A stretch of DNA of 22,622 nt from Nemertoderma westbladi. Lineage: Eukaryota; Xenacoelomorpha; Nemertodermatida; Nemertodermatidae. The stretch is from positions 1 to 22,622 of the forward strand of contig JAUCBJ010004288.1 of the NCBI GenBank assembly GCA_032718475.1. The letters run 5' to 3'. The notes beneath the pieces are model-generated. The model saw only the letters and a program-made list of their open reading frames with translations. It made no database searches and had not been told where the DNA came from. A program made the position numbers and the translations under genes. Within the stretch, counting starts at the first letter, position 1. Every line of letters begins with the position of its first letter. This document shows, piece after piece, positions 8,186-16,828 of the stretch.

Positions 8186-10439
8186 CGACCATACCGTAAC
8201 TTGGACCACCCAACACTTACCGGCCGCGGCCCTGCCGTAACTTGGACCACCCAACACTTACCGGCCAGGCCCTGCCGTAACTTGGACCACCCAACACTTA
8301 CAGGCCGCGGCCCTGCCATAACTTGGACCACCCAACACTTACCTGCCGCGGCCCTGCCATAACTTGGACCACCCAACACGTACCGGCCGCGGCCCTGCCG
8401 TAACTTGGACCACCCAACACTTACCGGCCCGGCCCTGCCGTAACTTGGACCACCCAACACTTACCGGCCAGGCCCTGCCGTAACTTGGACCACCCAACAC
8501 TTACAGGCCGCGGCCCTGCCATAACTTGGACCACCCAACACTTACCTGCCGCGGCCCTGCCATAACTTGGACCACCCAACACTTACCGGCCGCGGCCCTG
8601 CCGTAACTTGGACCACCCAACACTTACCGGCCAGGCCCTGCCGTAACTTGGACCACCCAACACTTACCGGCCGCGGCCCTGCCATAACTTGGACCACCCA
8701 ACACTTACCTGCCGCGGCCCTGCCGTAACTTGGACCACCCAACACTTACCTGCCGCGGCCCTGCCGTAACTTGGACCACCCAACACTTAGCGGCCGCTGC
8801 CCTGCCGTAACTTGGACCACCCAACACTTACCTGCCGCGGCCCTGCCATAACTTGGACCACCCAACACTTACCGGCCGCGGCCCTGCCGTAACTTGGACC
8901 ACCCAACACTTACCGGCTGCGGCCCTGCCGTAACTTGGACCACCCAACACTTACCGGGCACGGCCCTGCCGTAACTTGGAACACCCAACACTTAGCGGCC
9001 GCTACCCTGCCGTAACTTGGACCACCCAACACTTAGCGGCCGCTGCCCTGCCGTAACTTGGACCACCCAACACTTAGCGACCGCTGCCCTGCCGTAACTT
9101 GGACCACCCAACACTTACCTGCCATAACTTGGACCACCCAACACTTACCTGCCGCGGCCCTGCCATAACTTGGACCACCCAACACTTACCGGCCGCGGCC
9201 CTGCCGTAACTTGGACCACCCAACACTTACCGGCTGCGGCCCTGCCGTAACTTGGACCACCCAACACTTACCGGGCACGGCCCTGCCGTAACTTGGAACA
9301 CCCAACACTTAGCGGCCGCTACCCTGCCGTAACTTGGACCACCCAACACTTAGCGGCCGCTGCCCTGCCGTAACTTGGACCACCCAACACTTAGCGACCG
9401 CTGCCCTGCCGTAACTTGGACCACCCAACACTTACCTGCCATAACTTGGACCACCCAACACTTACCGGCCGCGGCCCTACCGTAACTTGGACCACCCAAC
9501 ACTTAGCGGCCGCTGCCCTGCCGTAACTTGGCCCACCCAACACTTAGCGGCCGCTGCCCTGCCGTAACTTGGACCACCCAACACTTCGCGGCCGCTGCCC
9601 TGCCGTAACTTGGACCACCCAACACTTAGCGGCCGCTGCCCTGCCGTAACTTGGACCACCCAACACTTAGCGGCCGCTGCCCTGCCGTAACTTGGACCAC
9701 CCAACACTTACCGGCTGCGACCCTGCCGTAACATGGACCACCCAACACTTACCGGCCGCGGCCCTGCCGTAACTTGGACCACCCAACACTTACCGGGCAC
9801 GGCCCTGCCGTAACTTGGACCACCCAACACTTAGCGGCCGCTGCCCTGCCGTAACTTGGACCACCCAACACTTAGCGGCCGCTGCGTGCCGTAACTTGGA
9901 CCACCCAACACTTAGCGGCCGCTGCCCTGCCGTAACTTGGACCACCCAACACTTAGCGGCCGCTGCCCTGCCGTAACTTGGACCACAAAACACTTAGCGG
10001 CCGCTGCCCAGCCGTAACTTGGACCACCCAACACTTAGCGGCCGCTGCCCTGCCGTAACTTGGACCACCCAACACTTACCGGCCGCGGCCCTGCCGTAAC
10101 TTGGACCACCCAACACTTACCGGCCGCGGCCCTGCCGTAACTTGGACCACCCAACCCTTACCGGCCGCGGCCCTACCGTAACTCGGACCACCCAACACTT
10201 ACCGGCCGCGGCCCTGCCATAACTTGGACCACCCAAAACTTACCGGCAGCGGCCCTACCGTAACTTGGACCACCCAACACTTACCGGCCGCGGCCCTGCC
10301 GTAACTTGGACCACCCAACACTTACCGGCCGCGGCCCTGCCGTAACTTGGACCACCCAACACTTAGCGGCCGCTGCCCTGCCGTAACTTGGACCACCCAA
10401 CACTTACCGGCCGCGGCCCTGCCGTAACTTGTGGCGCTG
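8186..10439 (-). repeat. 41-bp splice-donor minisatellite (array 2), about 55 units
   Basis: Tandem repeat with a 41-bp unit, shortened to 40 or 30 bp in some copies. On the minus strand a unit reads GTGTTGGGTGGTCCAAGTTA, CGGCAGGGCCGCGGCCG, then GTAA. The exonic founder is the end of exon 3, ATAGTGTTGGGTGGTCCA...GGCCG|GTAAGT, which also has 7 extra bases (GCGCCAC) missing from all other units. By manual count about 36 of 55 units keep a GT donor: most read GGCCG|GTAAGT, several read the perfect consensus GGCAG|GTAAGT, and others GGCCT|GTAAGT. About 19 have lost GT, nearly all as GGCCG|CTAAGT (a NotI-like GCGGCCGC variant). The array fills almost the whole intron between exons 3 and 4. A 317-bp block of eight units is repeated twice (about 8826-9142 and 9143-9459). 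Confidence 0.96.
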
Positions 10440-10569
10440 GACCACCCAACACTATCCGTTGAGGAGACGATGTTTGAATAGCAGTCTGGCCAGGCTGCTG
10501 AAGAGGAGGTTGAGGTTGTTGAGCCGCACCCTTTAAATGTTGTTGTTGGGCTCCTGTAGTACTGACAAC
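10408..10569 (-). CDS. HCFC1: HCF-like gene, exon 3
   Basis: Internal exon on the minus strand. The acceptor is TTTTCCTAG|GTTGTC at 10569 and the donor is CGGCCG|GTAAGT with GT at 10407-10406. Both are phase 0, giving 54 codons. It encodes VVSTTGAQQQHLKGAAQQPQ, a proline/glutamine stretch, then IVLGGPAPQVTAGPRP. The opening VVSTTG follows PGTIVK from exon 2 and corresponds to human HCF-1 PAGTILKLVTSADG. The last 37 to 44 nt plus GTAA are the founder of the 41-bp array. If a later donor were used, the added sequence would read through GTAAGT and reach a TAA within a few units. The second copy downstream (plus 10365-10366 AG) has lost its donor, as in array 1. Confidence 0.75.
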
Positions 10570-10718
10570 CTAGGAAAATAACAAAAACATACAATGATAT
10601 AATTTATTGTCGCGCCATTAGACGCCAGGTTACTCAACATAAGGTGCAAACTTTCCAATGCCCATAAATATAAACCCTCAATGTGTGTTTATCAATAAGT
10701 AATCAATAAGACACTTAC
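10570..10718 (-). other. Intron between exons 2 and 3
   Basis: A compact 149-nt intron with donor GTGAAA|GTAAGT and acceptor TTTTCCTAG|GTTG. No insert is seen; the contrast with the repeat-filled introns on either side is notable. Confidence 0.75.
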
Positions 10719-10997
10719 TTTCACTATTGTACCGGGTTGAATGGCACCCTTAGCTTGTAGCTGTTGTATCTGTTGTTGGATTGACTGCATTGACTGGCCT
10801 GGTTTCACTAATATTATCTGAGTTTTAGTTGCCGGTGTTTGAAGAGGTGCTTGTGACGTAATTATCGGTGATGCTATTGGCTTCTGTATCATGATTGGTC
10901 GGTTACTTCCAGGTGCTACAGTCGAAGGTGACGCCTTCACCACAGTAAGGGTACGGGTTACACCATCGATCACCGTTGTTACAACTTGCGGTGTTCC
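10719..10997 (-). CDS. HCFC1: HCF-like gene, exon 2 (strongest HCF-1 match)
   Basis: Internal exon on the minus strand. The acceptor is GATTTTTTAG|GGAACA at 10997 and the donor is GTGAAA|GTAAGT with GT at 10718-10717. Both are phase 0, giving 93 codons. The product begins GTPQVVTTVIDGVTRTLTVV, very close to human HCF-1 [20 protein letters not shown]. It ends IQPGTIVK, matching PAGTILKL, and in both proteins the two blocks are about 60 to 70 residues apart. Between them are ILVKPGQSMQSIQQQIQQLQ and V/T/P-rich sequence. HCF is a chromatin-bound cofactor that bridges transcription factors to SET1/MLL and other complexes; this part is the basic region, downstream of the Kelch domain. The assignment rests on recalled family sequence, not a search. 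Confidence 0.8.
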
Positions 10998-11290
10998 CTA
11001 AAAAATCAACAAAAAGAGCCGAATACTTCTATGTACATGACCAAAGGTACTAGGCCACTAAATAGACAATGACAATCTATTATCTGCTTGGGATCCAAAT
11101 TTATTGTCGTAATTTTGGTTTTGATTCCAAAATTATATGGCCGTACAAGGATTTCAGATATGCAAAAATATTTGAATTTGGTTGGGAAATAGGTGAGTTA
11201 TGCGCATTCGAATGTTGCATGTATTAGCTTCCCCTGCACGCCATTTATTATATTTAATAAATACACAATATTCTGGAACATTTTTATACT

Positions 11291-11373
11291 TGGAATCCTA
11301 TTTGGCCAGCTTTCCCTCATTGCTTCCAACAAATTAGTATAAGGTTGAAGAATAACTGCAGTACGACTGGTGC
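11291..11373. repeat. Direct repeat flanking retrotransposon copy A, left copy
   Basis: About 80 bp running from AATCCTATTTGGCCAGC to ACGACTGGTGCA recur almost unchanged at 12765-12845 in the same orientation, on the other side of copy A. This is either an unusually long target-site duplication, or the element's own upstream coding sequence repeated head to tail. Confidence 0.8.
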
Positions 11374-12766
11374 ACTACTACTAGTATCGGCATGCTGCAT
11401 TGCAGCTGCATTTTTAAGAATGCTGTGCCGGCTTGTCAACAAAATTGCACCGCCACAACTCCCTATCACCCATGACATTTGCTAGATCATCCGCATCTTT
11501 AAGGCCAGTGTCCTTTAAGATGCGTCTCAAGAAAGTCATGGGCTGTCCACCATGCTTATTCACTCCTGAGGCTGCCAAAGTACAAGATTATGCACTGGCT
11601 GGTCCTCACGGCGAAAGCAATGTCCTGCAAAGCGGAGGCGATTTTGTTCTAGTGTCAAGCTTGGGGGAACCAATGAGACACCTCCAATGTTATATAGTGT
11701 CTGGTTGGAGATGTGTGCATTGTACTTGACACAATGTACCCGGCGTAGCATTCTTGTGAATGTGCCATCCAGAGATTTGGTGTCCTCAGCAGTTAGAGCC
11801 CAGCATGGACTCCCGTAGAGGAGTACTGGAACTACTGCTGCTCTAAATAATCGGACCTTAAGTTTCCGATTAATTCTCGGTGACTTCCAAATCCTGGAAA
11901 GCCTATTCAAGGCTGCCCATGCCTTTCCCTTACGTATTCGAAGGTCCTCACCTGACTTCCGGATCCATGATCCCAGGTAACAGAAGTCGTCCACATGCTC
12001 AAGCATACCATCCTTTGAGCTTATGCTCATCCGATCAGAGACTTGCTGAGGACTTTCAAAGTTAACTGTCAGAATTTTGGTCTTTCTGGAGTTAATAAAA
12101 AGACCAACATTAGAAGCAGCATGTTCTAATGAGCTGAGGAGCCGTTGGGCTCCCTCTAATGATTCTGAGAGTACTCCTAAGTCATCAGCAAAGTCTAGAT
12201 CAGTTAGGTACTTGGCAGGATTTCCTCGACTTCTGGAGCCAGTAGGTGGAGTTATCATCACCCCATCATCATTATAATGATCTAAGGACATGCGTAGAAC
12301 ATAGTCAACCACAAGAATGAACAAGAATGGTGCAAGTGTGTCTCCTTGGAGGACGCCCCATAACACTTCAAATGGTTCTGTGTCACCGTCAACAGTAGAC
12401 ACAAATGTTGTCGAACCATCGTATACTGATCTGATTGCTGCAATAATTTCATCAGGAATCCCATATAATGAAAGTATGCTGAACATACGTGAGCGAGAGA
12501 CTGAATCAAAGGCCTTGAAGAAGTCAACAAAGATAACAGCCAGATGCCTGTCTTTCTTTTTTGATAACTCTTCAATTATCCTTCTAAGTGCCAAAATGGG
12601 CTCCATGGTCCCACGACCTTTACGGAACCCATTCTGATTTCCACGGAGCAGTCTCTCAATGGGATCCCTGATGCGATTTAATAGAATCCTATTGTATAGC
12701 TTTGCAGCAATCGAGATCAATGAGATTCCCCGAAAAGAACCATCTATAGGATCAATAGGATTAAAA
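11374..12766 (-). mobile_element. Non-LTR retrotransposon copy A, 5'-truncated, reverse transcriptase and 3' end, one frameshift
   Basis: A 386-codon open frame (12720 to 11560, minus) covers most of a non-LTR reverse transcriptase. It begins inside the fingers region (RGISLISIAAKLYNRIL). Motif A is FVDFFKAFDSV (catalytic D near residue 66), motif B LQGDTLAPFLF (about 124-134) and motif C DFADD (about 176-180). A thumb/C-terminal region follows with LLYGSPCWALTAEDTKSLDG and RLRFAGHCFRREDQPVHNLV. The frame breaks after VLWQPQ: compared with copy B one base is missing, and the coding continues in another frame to about 11420 (KHGGQPMTFLRR, DADDLANVMGDRELW). The 3' end has short CTA/TAG repeats. 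There is no endonuclease domain, so the copy is a dead 5'-truncated insertion. The clade (CR1-, L2- or RTE-like) is not resolved. Confidence 0.88.
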
Positions 12767-12845
12767 TCCTATTTGGCCAGCTTTCCCTCATTGCTTCCAA
12801 GAAATTAGTATAAGGTTGAAGAATAACTGCAGTACGACTGGTGCA
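12765..12845. repeat. Direct repeat flanking retrotransposon copy A, right copy
   Basis: Right partner of the 11291-11373 repeat, with only one or two mismatches visible (for example CTTCCAAG against CTTCCAAC). Confidence 0.8.
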
Positions 12846-12959
12846 ACATCGTCGGAAACACCCTTTTCAAGGATTGTGTAGTTAAAGATTGAAAGTGAAG
12901 TTACGGCACTGTATTCCAGGACATGGTGTAGTACAGAGGAAATCCAGCCAAGCACCTAA

Positions 12960-13107
12960 TAGATTAAGTCTTTGCTGATGACATAGCAGTACTCACAGAA
13001 TCACTAGAGGGAGCCGAACGGCTTATCAGCTCATTAGAACAGGCTGCTTCTAGTATTGGTCTTTTTGATACCTTCATGAACACAACATGTTGATTGTTAA
13101 CTTCGAC
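12960..13107 (+). pseudogene. Non-LTR reverse transcriptase fragment C (left part), plus strand
   Basis: The plus-strand reading VFADDIAVLTESLEGAERLI followed by SSLEQAASSIGLF is a motif C region very close to copy A (DFADDLGVLSESLEGAQRLL) in the opposite orientation. The sequence leading in (about 12880-12960) is probably related but broken. The fragment is cut at 13107 by copy B and seems to resume at 13658. Confidence 0.8.
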
Positions 13108-13657
13108 TACTACTACTACGATCGGCATGCTAAATTACAGCTGCATTATTACATATAATATATATTACATATAACATATATATTAAGAATGCTGTGCCGG
13201 CTTGTCGAAAAAATTCCGCCGCCATTTGCTAGATCATCCGCATCTTCAAGGCCAGTGTACTTTAAGGTGCGTCTCAAGAAAGTCATGGGCTGTCCACCAT
13301 GCTTATTCACTCCATGAGGCTGCCAAAGTACAAGATTATGTACTGGCTGGTCCTCACGGCGAAAGCAATGTCCTACAAAGCGGAGGCGGCTTTGTCCTAC
13401 AAAGCGGAGGCGGCTTTGTTGTAGTGTCAAGCAAGGGGAGATTAATGGAAATCCTCCAATGTTAAATAGTCTGATTGGAGATGTGTCCATTGTACTCGAC
13501 ACAATGAACCCGGCGCAGCATTCTTGTGAATGTGCCATCCAGAGATTTGGTATCCTCAGCAGTTAGAGCCCAGCATGGACTACCATATAGGAGTACTGGT
13601 TCTACTGCTGCCATAAATAATCGAACCTTAAGGTTCTGTTTTATTCGCCTCGACTAA
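13108..13657 (-). mobile_element. Non-LTR retrotransposon copy B, 3' fragment inserted in fragment C
   Basis: The minus strand carries only the last part of the element: RLFMAAVEPVLLYGSPCWAL, TRMLRRVHCVEYN, RLRFVGHCFRREDQPVHNLV, LWQPHGVNKHGGQPMTFLRR. It is disrupted by stops and frameshifts. A local 24-bp duplication (about 13370-13418) doubles QSRLRFVG. The copy is flanked by an 11-bp direct repeat TTAACTTCGAC (13097-13107 and 13658-13668), a clean target-site duplication, and its 3' end carries TAC/GTA trinucleotides and a short AT-rich stretch. It is the same family as copy A. Confidence 0.85.
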
Positions 13658-13715
13658 TTAACTTCGACAGCCCTCAGGAAATGTCTGATCGTATGAGCTT
13701 CTACTTCTACTACTT
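13658..13715 (+). pseudogene. Reverse transcriptase fragment C (right part), plus strand
   Basis: The plus-strand reading VNFDSPQEMSDRMS matches copy A VNFESPQQVSDRMSISS and continues fragment C after the copy B insertion. The outer boundary is uncertain. Confidence 0.65.
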
Positions 13716-13790
13716 GGGTCATATAGATCCGGAAGTTAGGTAGACAATTTCCATTAAAGTAAATAGGTCTGTATAGTCTGCACTACTCAC

Positions 13791-14042
13791 CTGCATCTGT
13801 ATAGTTTTTTGAACGCCCCCAACGGCCGGCGGAGTACTCATCATTCTAGGCTGATTCATTAAAACCTGCCCTGCCGGTTGTAGGAGTGGCTGGCCGCCAC
13901 CTACGGGATGAATGAGTGGCTGACCGCCACTCACTGGGTGTAGGAGGGGCTGGGGGTTTATAGGAAAGGAGCCGGTTGTCATGAACCCTGGAGATGTGAG
14001 GGGTGCCGAGAACGCGGTAGCAATGCCTCCAGGCAGTAGATC
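13791..14042 (-). CDS. HCFC1: HCF-like gene, exon 1 of those in the window
   Basis: Internal exon on the minus strand. The acceptor is CACCCCTTTTAG|GATCTA at 14042 and the donor is ATGCAG|GTGAGT with GT at 13790-13789. Both are phase 0, giving 84 codons. The product reads DLLPGGIATAFSAPLTSPGF, then three copies of a roughly ten-residue repeat (QPLLHPVSGG, QPLIHPVGGG, QPLLQPAGQV), then GGVQKTIQMQ. There is no Kelch or other domain. It is assigned to the HCF-like gene because phase, strand and composition fit and no other gene lies between it and exon 2. A good acceptor means more 5' exons exist, but I found none up to the MRGBP gene. Confidence 0.62.
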
Positions 14043-14640
14043 CTAAAAGGGGTGCAGGTAAATAAATAAATTAGATCCTGGATGCACGGGAAAATTATAT
14101 TAGTGTTGATCAAGCAACCGGCCTACGGTAACAAAAATTAATTTTCTAATTTTCCGAAAAACGGGATACCGAGAGTGATAAATCCCGGTCCCGGAAATCC
14201 CTAAACGTGTAATCCCGTTTGAACACCAGTGTATTAGACAATCAATGACAAGTATTATATTATTCAGAAAACCGTAGAGCGAATATTATTATTATTATTA
14301 AAATGGTTACACGATAACGTGACGGGGTCGCCCCCTAGCGAGTTTACAACGCGCAAATTTAACTAAAATATCTTAGACACTTTCAGCAACAATTTATTGC
14401 TTATATTTTGTTATATTTATTTATCGTAATATATTATATTTAATTTATTTTAATTACTCATCTAGCTGCATTTAATGTTTTTAGATTGTCTATTAATTAT
14501 ATATTTATCGGGGGCAACCAACCCCTTCATGGTGATGCAATATAGTTTCATTTCTCGCTATACGTACTAATCACTATGTAAATCTTTAATAATAATATAA
14601 TAAATTAGGTAAATCAATCAATCAATAAATAGGTGGCTTA
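14043..14640. other. AT-rich spacer, no gene seen
   Basis: AT-rich sequence with short simple repeats (ATT triplets near 14285-14300, AATC units near 14610-14625). No exon, RNA gene or transposon is recognisable. Confidence 0.6.
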
Positions 14641-15060
14641 TTAGCATGAAAATATAGATACCATATGGAAATCAGATCTCTCCAGGCACCTGAACACTAC
14701 GTTCTTTCGAGCCACAGTGGAAAGTGTATTTTTATACGGGGGTGAGACCTGGACACTGACTAAATCACTTGAACAACGAATTGATGGTTGCTGCACAAGA
14801 CTACTAAGGGCAGCCCTAAACATCAGCTGGAGACAACACATGACAAACGCCGAGCTTTATGGTACAATACCACATGTATCAACCACCCTCCGTGAACGCA
14901 GATTAAGATTCAGTGGGCACTGCTGGCGAAGTAAAGACGAGGTCATACCAGATCTACTTTTCTGGCAACCAACTCATGGAAAGCGTAATCGTGGACGACC
15001 AGTCATAACATATAGATCAACTTGAAAGGGATACTGAACTTGGGAGAAACGCAACAGCGA
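14641..15060 (+). pseudogene. Non-LTR reverse transcriptase C-terminal fragment
   Basis: The plus-strand frame reads MESVFLYGGETWTLTKSLEQ, LDGCCTRLLRAALNISWRQH (the first residue being I), ELYGTIPHVSTTLRERRLRF, SGHCWRSKDEVIPDLLFWQP and THGKRNRGRPVITY. These are the typical C-terminal blocks of animal non-LTR retrotransposon polymerases. The family differs from copies A to C. Near 15012 about two bases are missing (expected TYIDQLERD, found TYRST and a stop), after which DQLERDTELGRNAT can be read in another frame. It is an inactive remnant. Confidence 0.85.
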
Positions 15061-15328
15061 CAACAGCCACCCATTTCCACTGCCCGAGCTCGCTCGACCT
15101 AGTAGCAGTAGCACGAAATTTATAAATAAAAATCGTGATTACTAAATTTTTTAAACTTGTTTAGAAATATTTCTAAAACTAGAACTTGAAAACAACAAAT
15201 TTAATAGTATAAATTCTACTTTACAGAGACTGAAATAAAAACAACCTATAAATCATAATTTAACATTCAGTTATTAGCAATAATTAATTTTTATTTATTT
15301 GTTGCGTTCATTCAACAAAATCGAACCC
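15061..15328. other. AT-rich spacer, no gene seen
   Basis: No coding, RNA or repeat signal is recognised. Confidence 0.5.
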
Positions 15329-15532
15329 TCAAATCTCTAAATCTGATTCATCTCCATCAACTTCATTTGTACCAACTCCTATAATATCAAATAAACTCAT
15401 TTGTGGTATTGTTTTTATGTAGATTGACATAGACTGTACACAATCGTTACAGTCTAGGGGTGTTTCACTGACATTCATTCCCGTAATTTGAAGTCTTTTT
15501 GAGCACTTTTCAAGGAAACATATGGAAAACAA
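15329..15532 (-). pseudogene. Possible coding remnant, unknown family
   Basis: A minus-strand open frame of about 67 codons contains LQITGMNVSETPLDCNDCVQ and ends GVGTNEVDGDESDLEI before a stop. The composition looks protein-like (paired cysteines, acidic end), but the frame is short, lacks a convincing start and shows no recognised domain. It may be the last exon of an unknown gene, the end of a decayed transposon protein, or chance. Confidence 0.25.
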
Positions 15533-16183
15533 TGGTTGAGTGTTAATTAGGTACAGCTAGCTGAGAGTGAGTCGGGCATAGTAGAAAGGGACCAAGTGCG
15601 ACTGGGTGGTATTCTACCGGGAACCTTGGGCATTCAACACGGCCTGGGTGAATGAAAATGGCTATTTATAATAAAAATGCATCTACATGCGCCAAAATAA
15701 TGAAGGTTTTTTTTTCTTATTTAGAAAGCCGTTTAAGTAATAATTATGACATAATAAAATCGCAATAATTTTTATTGTCCGTTTAAATCCTTTTTTTGTC
15801 CTTTTTTTTGATTTTTTATGTACTCCAAAAGTCTAATGTTAGGTTCCATGCTACCGGTTTCTCTACTGCTGTTCTCTCAGGCTATCAGTACCGGTATTAG
15901 TATATATAGCACTATTTTGCTGTATTGTATGTACAGATGTAGGTATAAAGCAGGTATTTCTGTATTTTAGTACCGGTACCGGCACCGGTACTGCTATAGG
16001 CCTACTGTGTAGCCTACCATTTAAATACGGTAATGGTAGGCCTACCGGTTGTATTATATTTTATTAGGTAGGCCTACCTAATAAATTTTAAATAATTGAT
16101 AGGCCAAACTGGATTGCAGGATTGTGGAAAATGTGGATATACCTTTCACATAATTTAGGCCTATTACTGTATTAGTTTTATCA
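15533..16183. other. Spacer rich in AGGCCTA and ACCGGT palindromes
   Basis: No coding signal. The part from 15840 to 16085 is crowded with short palindromes (ACCGGT, GGTACC, TAGGCCTA) and includes a perfect 26-bp palindrome at 16060-16085 centred on AGGCCT. It is probably debris of a small inverted-repeat element. Confidence 0.5.
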
Positions 16184-16828
16184 TCTCTGTAACCTGCTCC
16201 TTTCCCTCAATTAGTTAAATGATCGTTTATTGTTTTGGTTAGAAAATCCCGCCTCTGTAACCTGCCCCTTTCCCTCAATTAGTTAAATGATCGTTTATTG
16301 TTTTGGTTAGAAAATCCCGCCTCTGTAACCTGCTCCTTTCCCTGAATTGGTAAAGTGACCGTTTATTGTTTTGGTTAGAAAGTCCCGCCTCTGTAACCTG
16401 CCCCTTTCCCTCAATTAGTTAAATGATCGTTTATTGTTTTGGTTAGGAAATCCCGCCTCTGTAACCTGCTCCTTTTCCTCAATTAGTTAAGTGATCGTTT
16501 ATTGTTTTGGTTAGAAAATTCCGCCTCTGTAACCTGTCCCTTTCCCTCAATTAGTTAAATGATCGTTTATTGTTTTGGTTAGAAAATCCCGCCTCTGTAA
16601 CCTGCTCCTTTCCCTCAATAAGTTAAGTGATCGTTTATTATCCCGCCTCTGTAACCTGCTCCTTTCCCTCAATTAGTTAAGTGATCGTTTATTGTTTTGG
16701 TTAGAAAATCCCGTCTCTGTAACCTGCTCCTTTCCCTGATTTGGTAAAGTGACTGTTTATTGATTTGGTTAGAAAACTCGGCCTTAACCTGCTCCTTTCC
16801 ATCAATTGGTAATTGTTTTTGGCTATAA
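16184..16828 (+). repeat. 68-bp tandem repeat, about 10 units
   Basis: The unit reads CCTCTGTAACCTGCTCCTTT, CCCTCAATTAGTTAAATGAT, CGTTTATTGTTTTGGTTAGA, AAATCCCG. Unit starts near 16252, 16320, 16388, 16456, 16524 and 16592 are exactly 68 bp apart; one unit is shortened to 54 bp (16592-16645). Divergent partial copies stand near 17911-17950, 19195-19300 and, inverted, 19790-19830. The array is not coding. Confidence 0.95.

Larger units (their letters stand above)
10998..13790 (-). other. Intron between exons 1 and 2, occupied by retrotransposon fragments
   Basis: A 2793-nt intron (donor ATGCAG|GTGAGT, acceptor TTTTTTAG|GGAAC). Most of it is nested non-LTR retrotransposon sequence in both orientations, listed separately. 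The stretch 10998-11290 is AT-rich without a recognised feature. Confidence 0.7.

Noticed and set aside
1-10439. CRISPR array
   Set aside because: The units are contiguous tandem copies without unique spacers, in an intron-containing animal gene.
8143-10594. Minus-strand open frames in array 2 (60-105 codons, LGGPSYGRAAAGKCWVVQV type) as proteins
   Set aside because: They are intron sequence read through the repeat; each stops at a TAA in GTAA or CTAA after about three units, and only the first unit is exonic.
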